A stretch of 64,000 bases of DNA from JAXLVB01 sp044228045 (lineage in GTDB: Bacteria; Bacteroidota; Bacteroidia; Cytophagales; Spirosomataceae). Below the pieces are notes generated by a model, which did no database searches, was not told the DNA's origin, and saw only the letters and a list, made by a program, of their open reading frames with translations. The position numbers and the translations under genes are program-made. The stretch spans positions 1 through 64,000 of the forward strand of contig JBGAVQ010000001.1 of the NCBI GenBank assembly GCA_044228045.1, in the 5' to 3' direction. Position 1 is the stretch's first letter. Each line of letters starts with the position of its first letter. Positions 1-7,508 of the stretch are shown one piece after another.

Positions 1-6
1 AATAAA

Positions 7-81
7 GGTCTCGTAGTACAACGGATAGTATGGAAGTTTCCGGAGCTTCAGATTTAGGTTCGATTCCTAACGAGACCACCA
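7..81 (+). tRNA. tRNA-Arg (anticodon CCG)
   Basis: The sequence folds as a cloverleaf. The acceptor stem GGTCTCG (7-13) pairs with CGAGACC (71-77), the T-arm carries GGTTCGATTCC, and the CCA end is encoded at 79-81. The anticodon stem GAAGT/GCTTC encloses loop TTCCGGA, which places CCG at positions 34-36 and reads the Arg codon CGG. Confidence 0.95.
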
Positions 82-92
82 TTTGTAAACAC

Positions 93-127
93 AAAGCCCT
101 AACTAATGAGTAGATAGGGCTTTTGTT
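93..127 (+). terminator. intrinsic terminator after tRNA-Arg
   Basis: The stem AAAGCCCT / AGGGCTTT is followed by a T-rich tract (TTTTGTTTT), 12 bases after the tRNA CCA end. It is a standard rho-independent terminator shape. Confidence 0.8.
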
Positions 128-213
128 TTGAATAATAGTTTGGAGAATATTTAGCATCGATAAGGTCTAAATCCTTTGATTATGAAATAGTACATTACAG
201 TAGTTGAAAAATA

Positions 214-247
214 AAAACCCCTCAAATTTATAAATTTGAGGGGTTTT
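214..247 (-). terminator. bidirectional-looking terminator downstream of tRNA-His
   Basis: A near-perfect inverted repeat (ACCCCTCAAATTT ... AAATTTGAGGGGT) is flanked by A-run and T-run, so it can stop transcripts from either side. It lies just past the 3' end of the minus-strand tRNA-His. Confidence 0.75.
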
Positions 248-255
248 AAAATATT

Positions 256-333
256 TGGGGAGAATGATGGGTCTCGAACCCACGACCTTCGGAACCACAA
301 TCCGACGCTCTAACCTACTGAGCTACAATCTCC
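256..333 (-). tRNA. tRNA-His (anticodon GTG)
   Basis: Read on the minus strand this is a cloverleaf with anticodon loop TTGTGGT (anticodon GTG). It has the His-specific extra G(-1) at 333 opposite discriminator C73 (259), and CCA is encoded at 258-256. The acceptor stem GAGATTG / CATTCTC contains one T-T mismatch at the fifth pair. The T-arm GTGGGTTCGAGACCCAT is intact. Confidence 0.93.
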
Positions 334-379
334 ATCTTGTTAAATTGGGTTGCAAAACTAAGGAGTAAAAAGCCAATTT

Positions 380-436
380 GCAATAGGTAATGGGTATTTT
401 TTTGGTCTAAAACCCCAAAATGGCATTACCTATTGC
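380..436. repeat. 13-bp perfect inverted repeat after sod
   Basis: GCAATAGGTAATG (380-392) is perfectly complementary to CATTACCTATTGC (424-436), with a 31-base spacer. It starts 12 bases past the sod stop codon. No clean T-tract follows on the minus strand, so it may be a 3'-end mRNA structure rather than a classical terminator. Confidence 0.6.
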
Positions 437-448
437 GTGAGTATGTAC

Positions 449-1054
449 TTAAAGAGCAGCTTGATAGTTGGCTTCGGCAGCTTCCCAGTTTATAACATTC
501 CAGAAGGCATCTACGTAGTCGGGGCGTTTGTTTTGGTACTTTAAGTAGTAAGCGTGTTCCCATACATCTAAGCCCAAAACAGGTGTACCTTTGGCTTCGG
601 CAATGTCCATCAAGGGGTTGTCTTGATTGGGGGTTGAGCTAATGGCTAATTCGCCGTTTGCTACAATTAACCACGCCCATCCAGAGCCAAAACGACCGAG
701 AGCGGCTTTTTTGAATTCGGCTTTGAGGTTATCCAACGAACCAAACTTGGCATCTATGGCAGCGGCTAAGGCCCCTGTTGGTATTCCACCGCCTGTGGGC
801 GAGAGGATATTCCAGAAAAACGTGTGGTTCCAATGTCCACCTCCGTTGTTACGGATAGGGCCACCCAAAGTGCCTGCATTGGCAACGAGTTCTTCGATGC
901 TTTTGCCTTCATTTGCAGTGCCGGCAATGGCGTTGTTGAGATTGGTTACGTAGGCGTTGTGGTGACGATCATGATGGATTTCCATCGTAGCTTGGTCAAA
1001 ATGTGGCTCCAGCGCATTAGATGCGTAAGGGAGAGGTGCTAATTCAAATGCCAT
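449..1054 (-). CDS. sodA: superoxide dismutase, Fe/Mn family (Mn-type features)
   Basis: This enzyme converts superoxide to hydrogen peroxide and oxygen. At 201 residues it has the usual family length and no signal peptide, so it is expected in the cytoplasm. Metal ligands are visible as His27 (MEIHH), His77 (GGHWNH), Asp163 and His167 in the family signature DVWEHAYY. The Gly-Gly before HWNH and Gln144 in PNQDNPL are the arrangement of Mn enzymes; Fe enzymes carry the active-site Gln near residue 69 instead. Mn preference is inferred from sequence only, and a cambialistic enzyme is possible. It is a single gene on the minus strand, separated from tadA by about 80 bases. Confidence 0.95.
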   Translation of the reverse strand: MAFELAPLPYASNALEPHFDQATMEIHHDRHHNAYVTNLNNAIAGTANEGKSIEELVANAGTLGGPIRNNGGGHWNHTFFWNILSPTGGGIPTGALAAAIDAKFGSLDNLKAEFKKAALGRFGSGWAWLIVANGELAISSTPNQDNPLMDIAEAKGTPVLGLDVWEHAYYLKYQNKRPDYVDAFWNVINWEAAEANYQAAL

Positions 1055-1132
1055 TGTGATATGCGATAAGTTGTTTCAAATTTGAGGTGAGTTTTTACAC
1101 TCTTCTGCCACGTATAACGACTTATCATCAAG

Positions 1133-1588
1133 TTAGGTTCTTAATTGTTTGAAAAAATTATGAAGCAATTGCTGGCATTCTTCTGCAAGAATACCCGTCA
1201 CTATTTTTGTTTTAGGATGAACGAGTGAAGGTTGCACCAATGAGAATCCTCTTTTGTCGTCGGAGGCTCCATAAACCAAGCGGCTGAGTTGTGTCCAGTA
1301 GAGGGCACCTGCACACATTACACAAGGCTCAAGTGTTACATATAAAGTGCAGTTTGTCAAATACTTAGCACCCAAATGCTGTGCGGCAGCCGTGATGGCA
1401 ATCATTTCGGCATGGGCGGTTACGTCTTTGAGCTTTTCGGTTTGGTTATAGCCTTTGCCTATAATTTTGTGTTGACTTACCACTACCGCACCAACTGGTA
1501 TTTCGCCATCTTCGCCAGCAATTTGGGCGAGTTTGAGGGCCTCTTGCATGAAGTAGTTGTCAGTATTTAGCCGAGAGTCGTAAGTCAT
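1133..1588 (-). CDS. tadA: tRNA-specific adenosine deaminase
   Basis: It deaminates A34 to inosine in the tRNA-Arg(ACG) wobble position. The zinc site of the cytidine/deoxycytidylate deaminase fold is complete: His59-Ala-Glu61 (HAE) and Cys89-x2-Cys92 (PCVMC), with Glu61 as proton shuttle. The length of 151 residues fits. The segment DNYFMQEALKLA aligns with the usual start helix, so translation must begin upstream of Met14. The only ATG there (1588) lies inside a 24-bp tandem repeat, so the first few residues (MTYDSR) are repeat-encoded. A general nucleoside deaminase such as guanine deaminase is less likely given the length and motifs. Confidence 0.9.
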   Translation of the reverse strand: MTYDSRLNTDNYFMQEALKLAQIAGEDGEIPVGAVVVSQHKIIGKGYNQTEKLKDVTAHAEMIAITAAAQHLGAKYLTNCTLYVTLEPCVMCAGALYWTQLSRLVYGASDDKRGFSLVQPSLVHPKTKIVTGILAEECQQLLHNFFKQLRT

Positions 1589-1681
1589 AAGTCGAGAAAG
1601 TTGTTAAGCCGTAAGTCAAGAAAGTCGTTAAGTCGTAAGTCAAGAAAGTTGTTAAGTCGTAAGTCAAGAAAGTCGTAAGTG
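1587..1681. repeat. 24-bp tandem repeat, about four copies
   Basis: Four consecutive copies of a unit close to GTAAGTCAAGAAAGTYGTTAAGTC start at about 1587, 1611, 1635 and 1659; the last is truncated. Copies differ mainly at one C/T position. The array covers the start codon of tadA. The same GTAAGTC word recurs at 22833-22886. Confidence 0.85.
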
Positions 1682-1779
1682 AATAGCTCAATTTAAAACT
1701 ACCAATAAGTGAATAATCGTCCAGTTGTAAGTTTTCTAATATTTGGTATCAGCATCCAGAATTAAGCATCAAAGTTAAA

Positions 1780-1812
1780 CAAAAACAAAGCCCTCGGTTT
1801 ATACCGAAGGCC
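1780..1812 (-). terminator. intrinsic terminator of the lipoprotein/barrel gene pair
   Basis: On the minus strand the stem GGCCTTCGGT / ACCGAGGGC is followed by TTTGTTTTTGTTT. It lies about 45 bases past the stop of the lipoprotein gene at 1857. Confidence 0.75.
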
Positions 1813-1856
1813 TGTTTGTACTACCCTAAACTATGTAGAATGTAAAATGACAAAGA

Positions 1857-2273
1857 TTAGTCAACCCGAACCATGTGATTATAGTTTTCTATTCTAATGA
1901 GTACGGGCTTACCAATCTCTTTGGTTATATCTGTGATATCAAAAGACAAGTCTTTGTATATCAGTGCTTTGCAAAAATCTTTGTCGTCTAAGGTTAGCTT
2001 AATGATGGTTTGTTGCGGATTGCTTTGGAATACAGTATGATTCCGATACATTTTGAAAAACACATTGCCACAACCACCGCCATAATTAACTTTTAGTTTC
2101 AGACAATTGCTCTGAACATAAGCGGTATCAATACGAAACTCGTCAGTGGTGAGCTGGCTCAAGTCATCCTGAACATTTATTACTTCACAATCATTAGTGA
2201 CGTTGTCAGTATTTTTACATGAAAGCCCTAATGAAGTCAATACAATTAAGCTAATAATAAGAATATTTTTCAT
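1857..2273 (-). CDS. small secreted lipoprotein, unknown function
   Basis: I do not recognise a family. The predicted protein is 138 residues. A hydrophobic signal segment (MKNILIISLIVLTSLG) ends in a lipobox LSC, so the mature protein should begin at a lipidated Cys and sit in the envelope. The remainder is polar and contains five further cysteines, which suggests disulfides. I chose the ATG at 2273 because it gives a clean signal peptide; an upstream in-frame ATG at 2288 adds only MRIKA. It lies about 20 bases after the beta-barrel gene on the same strand and is probably cotranscribed with it, ending at the terminator at 1780-1812. Confidence 0.7.
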   Translation of the reverse strand: MKNILIISLIVLTSLGLSCKNTDNVTNDCEVINVQDDLSQLTTDEFRIDTAYVQSNCLKLKVNYGGGCGNVFFKMYRNHTVFQSNPQQTIIKLTLDDKDFCKALIYKDLSFDITDITKEIGKPVLIRIENYNHMVRVD

Positions 2274-2292
2274 GGCTTTTATTCTCATATTC

Positions 2293-2871
2293 TTAAAAAT
2301 TAACCCCTACTCGCACCAAAAAACGATTAAAATTATATTTCGTTTCTGCATACCGTGTGCCCCAAGCGGGTATCTCGCCATAATCTTGAACCATTGAAGC
2401 GGCCTGATATTTATATCCAATGTTGAAAACCAAAGCCGTTTCGTCGCTTAACCTGAACTTGAGACCAGCAGCAGGATTAACCATTATCCCACCTTTGTAG
2501 CTTAGGTTATCAGTGGTTTTATTCAATAATGCTGTGCCATAGCCGCTGTCTAAACTTAGGTAAGGGGTTATTTTCTTTTGTTTGGATAAATCGTAACGAA
2601 CGCCTACTGCCATTGGCGAAACCAACATGGCCGTGTACCAGTCGGCTCCAATGGTGAGTCCAACTGCCAATTGAGGGCAAAGCCGATACCCGTTGAAGGT
2701 TTGTACCGTTAAATTGGCACGATTGAAACCGTCGGGATTATTACGCCCCATCATCACACCTATTTCAGTATGGTTTACATACCACTTTTTGACTGGCTTA
2801 TCTGCTGGTTTTTCCTGTGCGTAGGTGCAAAAACTAAGCAGACAATAGAGTGCCACTATTATTTTTTTCAT
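2293..2871 (-). CDS. outer-membrane beta-barrel protein
   Basis: This 192-residue protein has a signal peptide ending near TYAQ (residues 15-19). It is followed by alternating hydrophobic/polar strands with many Gly, Tyr and aromatic residues, and it ends in the aromatic VGVNF typical of outer-membrane barrels. The length suggests an 8-stranded barrel of the OMP_b-brl type. No ligand or partner can be deduced. It is placed first in a two-gene unit with the small lipoprotein. Its neighbours on both sides are envelope lipoproteins, so a structural or adaptive role at the cell surface is plausible but inferred. Confidence 0.7.
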   Translation of the reverse strand: MKKIIVALYCLLSFCTYAQEKPADKPVKKWYVNHTEIGVMMGRNNPDGFNRANLTVQTFNGYRLCPQLAVGLTIGADWYTAMLVSPMAVGVRYDLSKQKKITPYLSLDSGYGTALLNKTTDNLSYKGGIMVNPAAGLKFRLSDETALVFNIGYKYQAASMVQDYGEIPAWGTRYAETKYNFNRFLVRVGVNF

Positions 2872-2914
2872 GGATTCATCATCATTAGATTTCCTTGCAG
2901 TACAGCATTACTCT

Positions 2915-4219
2915 CTACAAGCCTTTATTGACGACAGGAATGACACTCAGTAATTTCAAATTTTTGGTATTGCTGTAATCATATTGATACAGACCGTCTT
3001 TGCCAATCATCATGAGCGTGCCTTTTAGTGGAATAACATCATAGGCATCAATATTATCAAAATGATTCAGTTGATTTTTGTCAATACTTAGGGCATCTTT
3101 CACATCAAAGGTTTTGAGGCCATACTTGCCTTCACAAAGGAAGAGGGTGGGGTAGTCAATACCCAAACCATGTGGGTTTTGCATGGGATAACTTTTCATC
3201 AAGAACGGGGCAGAGGCATTAGAAACGTTAATGACATCCAACTGGTTAGAGCCACGATTACACATGGTACCCGAGCGCAAGGTTACATAGGCGATATCGT
3301 CTTGAACCACCACAGGGTCGCAAGACATTACATGCTGAAACGTAGAAAGCCACTTTGGACTTGACGGCGTGCTATTGTCATAAATGTGCATACCGCTTGT
3401 AGAACCAATAAAGAGCTTGTCTTTGTAGGGAAAAATGGTTTCGATGCCCCAGCCTAAGTTTATTTTTTTCCCTTTTTGAGGGTTAGTAGGAGTAGCTACA
3501 TCAAACAATTGCAAGTCTTGATTCGATACGGTGTAGAGATAATTGCCCGTAATGGTAAATCGAGCCATAGAGCCACCTGTGCCAGTGCCTCCACCGCCGC
3601 CCGCACTTGAGTTAAAGGCAGATTGGGCTGAAAGAGCTCGATCAAACCAAACACTCGTATTGCCACCGTTTGGTCCGTCGCAATCTGCTTGTCGGGTTTC
3701 GGTCATTAAATCCCACGTATTGTCAGTAATGGCCTGTGTAGATGCGTTATAATTCCACCATAAGCCATCTATCACACCATTTTGAAACACGTCAGTAACT
3801 CTTTTTACTTCTTTGACAGCAGTAGGGGTGCTAATATCAAACGCCACTACGTCGGTGTAGCTATCGGCGTATAAAACATTGCCTTTTACGGCCAAATCAA
3901 TGTTGCCCGGAATCGCCAGAAATGAAATAGGCTTGGGAGAAGATGGGTCTGTGTTATCAATGATGTGAATTCCTTTTTTAATTTCATTGATAAATAGGTA
4001 ATTGTCTTTAACATAAATTTTTCCTGGGTGCTCGAGCGACTGAGTTGCTTGAGATTTTACACTCTGTCGAAGTTCGTAGAGCGAGAGCGTCACTTGCCGT
4101 TGCGTACGGTAAGTAATGGTTTGCTCGCACTGATCTGTACAAGAACTCAAAAACCCAGTCAATAGGCTGGCAATCAGCACTATTGACAAGAAGTGAGCGG
4201 ATTTCATAATTGTTTTCAT
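2915..4219 (-). CDS. LVIVD-repeat beta-propeller lipoprotein
   Basis: The protein has 434 residues. Its N-terminal signal segment ends in lipobox LSSC with Cys27, so it is a predicted lipoprotein. The body has repeated blocks of the LVIVD type (for example YVKDNYLFINEIKKGIHIIDNTDPSSPKP starting near residue 68, then LYTVSNQDLQLFDVATPTNPQKG and LFIGSTSGMHIYDNSTPSSPKW), each combining a hydrophobic strand with ID/YD..TPSSP. Such repeats form beta-propellers that are usually extracellular. A glycine-rich stretch lies near residue 207. A second ATG at codon 5 is also possible as the start. Function is unknown; surface binding is an inference. Confidence 0.75.
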   Translation of the reverse strand: MKTIMKSAHFLSIVLIASLLTGFLSSCTDQCEQTITYRTQRQVTLSLYELRQSVKSQATQSLEHPGKIYVKDNYLFINEIKKGIHIIDNTDPSSPKPISFLAIPGNIDLAVKGNVLYADSYTDVVAFDISTPTAVKEVKRVTDVFQNGVIDGLWWNYNASTQAITDNTWDLMTETRQADCDGPNGGNTSVWFDRALSAQSAFNSSAGGGGGTGTGGSMARFTITGNYLYTVSNQDLQLFDVATPTNPQKGKKINLGWGIETIFPYKDKLFIGSTSGMHIYDNSTPSSPKWLSTFQHVMSCDPVVVQDDIAYVTLRSGTMCNRGSNQLDVINVSNASAPFLMKSYPMQNPHGLGIDYPTLFLCEGKYGLKTFDVKDALSIDKNQLNHFDNIDAYDVIPLKGTLMMIGKDGLYQYDYSNTKNLKLLSVIPVVNKGL

Positions 4220-4279
4220 AGATTGTTTGATGAAAGTGTGTGCGACACTATTAGTTCATAGGTAATTGGTGAAAGACTT

Positions 4280-4666
4280 TTACTGTACTATTTTACAAAC
4301 GCCATCAACACAAGTTACATTGGGCTTAATGGCAACTGAGCAATCCGAAGACCGTCCTGTTTTGACGTTTACTTCTTTTTCGAGGGCATTGTAAGCATTT
4401 ACTTTTTCGTTAAGGATTTTTACATCTGCCGCAGTAAGGGAGTAAATTAAGAATTTCCATGGGCCGCCGCAGGGTTTGCTTCCAAAGGCAATGGTACCAC
4501 ATTCACGGTCGGGTTTGCAGGCATTGTCTTTAATAAAGTCGGTGATTTCACTTTCTAATTTTGTTAGTTTCTCGGAGTCTGTTAGGGTTTCTTCGGGTGT
4601 GTTTTCGTTGTTGGCGCAGGTAAAAGCCATAAGGGCTAATGCCAAAAGGACAACTAATTTTTTCAT
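4280..4666 (-). CDS. cysteine-rich small lipoprotein, unknown function
   Basis: The protein has 128 residues. The signal peptide MKKLVVLLALALMAF ends at lipobox Cys17. The mature part has six further cysteines (ACK, REC, KPC, SDC, VTC, GVC), an even number consistent with three disulfides in the periplasm or outside the cell. A central helix-rich segment with ADVKILNEKVNAYNALEKEV separates two cysteine-bearing ends. I recognise no catalytic motif. It lies between the LVIVD lipoprotein and the sigma/anti-sigma locus, all on the minus strand. Confidence 0.65.
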   Translation of the reverse strand: MKKLVVLLALALMAFTCANNENTPEETLTDSEKLTKLESEITDFIKDNACKPDRECGTIAFGSKPCGGPWKFLIYSLTAADVKILNEKVNAYNALEKEVNVKTGRSSDCSVAIKPNVTCVDGVCKIVQ

Positions 4667-4740
4667 GGCTTGTTTGAGGTTGTTTTCGGTTAAAAGACAC
4701 AGGCTATAAAGTAATAGTTGGAAGAATCACTCAAAATTTC

Positions 4741-6519
4741 CTAAAAGTGGCGTTTCAAGCCAAGCCCTATGGCCCATTGTGTAAGGCGAGAATGCACTGC
4801 TGAGGGTTGGTTTACACCATCAAGCAAGGCATGACGATACTGAGCATCTGCCGATATTTGCCATCGAGACGGTAGGTCGTAGCCTACACTCACACCGACC
4901 AATCCACTAAGGTTGAGGTTACGATACCAATGATCTTGGCGGGTGTATTCGATACTGCTTACCAAGTTTGCTGTTTGGGTGTGAATGGTATTTTTCTGGA
5001 AAAAATCACCCGAAGCCCCAGCCAACACGGCGGTTTCTACCTTGGGTAATGGCCGCAAGCGATACCCTACCCGCAGGGGTACACTTAGGTATTGATATAC
5101 ATTCTGAACACGGTAGGGGTTGTTGGTCGGTAGCAGTACGTTTTGACGACTAAATACTGGAATTACTTGGTTGTTTGCCAAAAAACTATTGTATAAATCA
5201 GCTCGCTTGCTATCTAATCGGTTCATAATCAGTGCATCGCTTTCGAGCCATGAGTTGCCTCGCCAATACTGGATTCCGCTTTCTATAAACACGTGTTTGC
5301 TAATAGCTACACCTGCTTGAAAACCAATTAGATAAGAGTTGCCTGGCTGTGAAATAGAAAACGGTTTTTGACCAACCAAGGCATTAAATCCTGAAATACT
5401 ATTTACGGCTGTAATCGAAGAAATAGCAATGTCGTCAATCATTGCATTTGGATTGAACCGATTGACCATCAGGTTAATACCAAGCCACCAGTCTAAATGC
5501 CTTTTTGAAACAGGTTTTATAAACGGTGGGGGTTGATTAGTGACCGTAATAGTAGGAAACGGAAAGACTACTTTTGCTAATGATTTGTTTTTGAGATAAT
5601 TAGCTATCCAGTTTTCTCGTTTAATGGCGGTGGCAAGGCTTTCTTCTGCAACCTCAGCTTCGATAGACACTTGGGGTTGTTGAGTTTGATTGAAAGATAG
5701 AGGCTCTTGAACTGAGGTATTTGCAGTGGTTTGCTGCTTACCTCGCTGCATTCTGCTTGATTGTTTTGTTTTAGCAATCAGTAGCTCTTGGTTGTTAGGA
5801 GTTGTGTCAACTTTTTTGTTTGAAAAAACCTCTTCTTTATCATTTACCTGGCTTGGTTGAGAAGTAGTAAGCTCAGTATAAGGTTCAGTGTGTTTTGATA
5901 CCTGTTTTAAGGCTTTTAACCGCTCATCCTGAGCAGACAGTTGCACAGATTCTATTGGTAGATTTTCAACGGCTTTTCTTCTAATTGAAACTTGCCCTTT
6001 ACCTTTTGCCAATTCTGTTGAGTGCAAGGTCTGTTCGTTGCCATTTGCCTCTTGTCTCGTATTTTTTGCCAGCTTAGTTGAGTGTAAGTTGATGTCTTGT
6101 TCTTTAACCTTTCCTTCTCCTTTGCTATTCAACAATTCAGTTGAGTTCAAGGCCTGTTCGTTGCCATTTGCCTCTTGTTCCGTATTTTTTGCCAGTTCAG
6201 TTGAGTGCAAGTCAAGGTCTTGTTCCTTGCCTCTTACCCCTTGCTCTTTACTTTTTGCTACTTGTTTGCCACCTGTTAGCACTTGCTCATTGTTCTTCTC
6301 GCTTTTAATCCAAAACACCCATCCCAACGGCCCCAGCACTAACAATAGCACCAGCGAAACGAGCAAATAAGACCACTTGCTTGACTTTGTGTATGCTGGG
6401 GGTGTGGTTAGGTCTAAATGTGATGCAATGCCTTCCCAAACCCGCTCGGGTGGGGGCACCGAAGCATCATCAAATGCCTTCTGCCACGATTCTTCAAACT
6501 TGTTCTCTAACTTGCTCAT
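4741..6519 (-). CDS. anti-sigma-like / outer-membrane barrel fusion (possible trans-envelope sensor)
   Basis: Three parts are visible in 592 residues. Residues 1-46 are cytoplasmic-type and carry FEESWQKAFDDASVPPPERVWEGI, a motif common at the start of Bacteroidota proteins encoded next to ECF sigma factors. Residues 47-71 form one transmembrane helix. Residues 72-340 are a K/E/Q/T-rich linker with two 41-residue repeats. Residues 341-592 look like a beta-barrel of the PorT/OMP_b-brl kind, ending in KRHF. It lies about 150 bases downstream of the ECF sigma gene on the same strand, so it is the likely regulator. Anti-sigma activity and the envelope-spanning topology are inferred, not proven. 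Confidence 0.65.
   Translation of the reverse strand: MSKLENKFEESWQKAFDDASVPPPERVWEGIASHLDLTTPPAYTKSSKWSYLLVSLVLLLVLGPLGWVFWIKSEKNNEQVLTGGKQVAKSKEQGVRGKEQDLDLHSTELAKNTEQEANGNEQALNSTELLNSKGEGKVKEQDINLHSTKLAKNTRQEANGNEQTLHSTELAKGKGQVSIRRKAVENLPIESVQLSAQDERLKALKQVSKHTEPYTELTTSQPSQVNDKEEVFSNKKVDTTPNNQELLIAKTKQSSRMQRGKQQTTANTSVQEPLSFNQTQQPQVSIEAEVAEESLATAIKRENWIANYLKNKSLAKVVFPFPTITVTNQPPPFIKPVSKRHLDWWLGINLMVNRFNPNAMIDDIAISSITAVNSISGFNALVGQKPFSISQPGNSYLIGFQAGVAISKHVFIESGIQYWRGNSWLESDALIMNRLDSKRADLYNSFLANNQVIPVFSRQNVLLPTNNPYRVQNVYQYLSVPLRVGYRLRPLPKVETAVLAGASGDFFQKNTIHTQTANLVSSIEYTRQDHWYRNLNLSGLVGVSVGYDLPSRWQISADAQYRHALLDGVNQPSAVHSRLTQWAIGLGLKRHF
6010..6255. repeat. two copies of a 123-bp in-frame repeat inside the linker gene
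   Basis: The sequence from 6010 recurs at 6133 with a period of 123 bp (41 codons), including the shared words GTTGCCATTTGCCTCTTG and GTATTTTTTGCCAG. It encodes two copies of LAKNT-x-QEANGNEQ-x-L-x-STEL. The reading frame is kept, so the duplication lengthens the linker without breaking the protein. Confidence 0.85.
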
Positions 6520-6667
6520 TTTCTTCTCTCTCTAATATTGTTTTCCTGCTTTGGTAGTTTGGGCTTATTAACGAACTGTTACCCACCGAAGTGTCGGTTG
6601 TCCCTGTCCCTCCGAGAAGGGGATTTACACAATTGTAGTGGCTAATTTGGGTCAAATTCATGAACAA

Positions 6668-7225
6668 TTAAACCTGCATTTTATCAGCCAGCATCCGCTG
6701 GAGCAATTGTTTGGCTCGGGCATACTGCGACTTCGACGTTCCCTCCGAAATATTCAACATCTTGGCAATTTCATTGTGTTGATAGCCTTCAATGGCGTAG
6801 AGATTAAATACTGTTTGGCAACCCGGCGGTAATTGCCTCACAACATTAAGTAATTCTTGGAAGTAAATACCCGAAATGCCCGCTTGGTCGTCTTCCAATT
6901 CGTTCTCTACACTTTCGGCATCCACTGTGTTTTGAAAGCGTTGGTACGTGCGCACATGGTTGAGTGCCGTGTTGATGACAATGCGCTTAATCCAAACCCC
7001 CAAGGGGCACTCATGACGAAACGTACCAATTTTTTCAAATACCTTAATGAACGATTCTTGCAAAATATCTTCGGCTTCGGCTGTAGTACGGGCATAGCGT
7101 AGGCACACAACGTGCATCTTCCCAGCGTAAAGGTCATAAAGCCTCCGCTGAGACACCCTGTCGTTATACCGACATCCCTGTATTAGTTCTTCCTCAGATA
7201 CCATAATGGGCAAGCCCAAGCCCAA
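6668..7225 (-). CDS. ECF-type RNA polymerase sigma factor
   Basis: The protein has 185 residues. The region 2 segment (about 25-90) shows YARTTAEAEDILQESFIKVFEKIGTF and a -10-binding helix with WIKRIVINTALNHVR. Region 4 (about 125-180) has the helix-turn-helix GYQHNEIAKMLNISEGTSKSQYARAKQLL. There is no region 1 or 3, as expected for ECF factors. The start could be Met1 (7225) or Met8 (7204); VSEEELIQGC is the usual opening. It precedes the anti-sigma/barrel fusion gene, and the two probably form one signalling unit. Confidence 0.9.
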   Translation of the reverse strand: MGLGLPIMVSEEELIQGCRYNDRVSQRRLYDLYAGKMHVVCLRYARTTAEAEDILQESFIKVFEKIGTFRHECPLGVWIKRIVINTALNHVRTYQRFQNTVDAESVENELEDDQAGISGIYFQELLNVVRQLPPGCQTVFNLYAIEGYQHNEIAKMLNISEGTSKSQYARAKQLLQRMLADKMQV

Positions 7226-7508
7226 GTGTTTAATCTTTGTTGAAAAAAGACACCTATGGCTCAGAAAAGGTTGTAAAGTATGGCTACTTTATGAAAAAAC
7301 ACGATGAGACAGCTATTTTGTTTCATCGAAAACAACTTTTTGAAAATCAGTTTATTAGATTTGTATTTACATTGGTATATAGGCTCACATGATTGGTTGA
7401 AAAACAGTGTTTTCAATCAAAAGAATTAAGGAGCTTTGATATTATTTTGATTAAACTTTCGTTTCAACAAATAGTCAAAAGCCAGATTTATCACTTACAC
7501 TTCAGATT

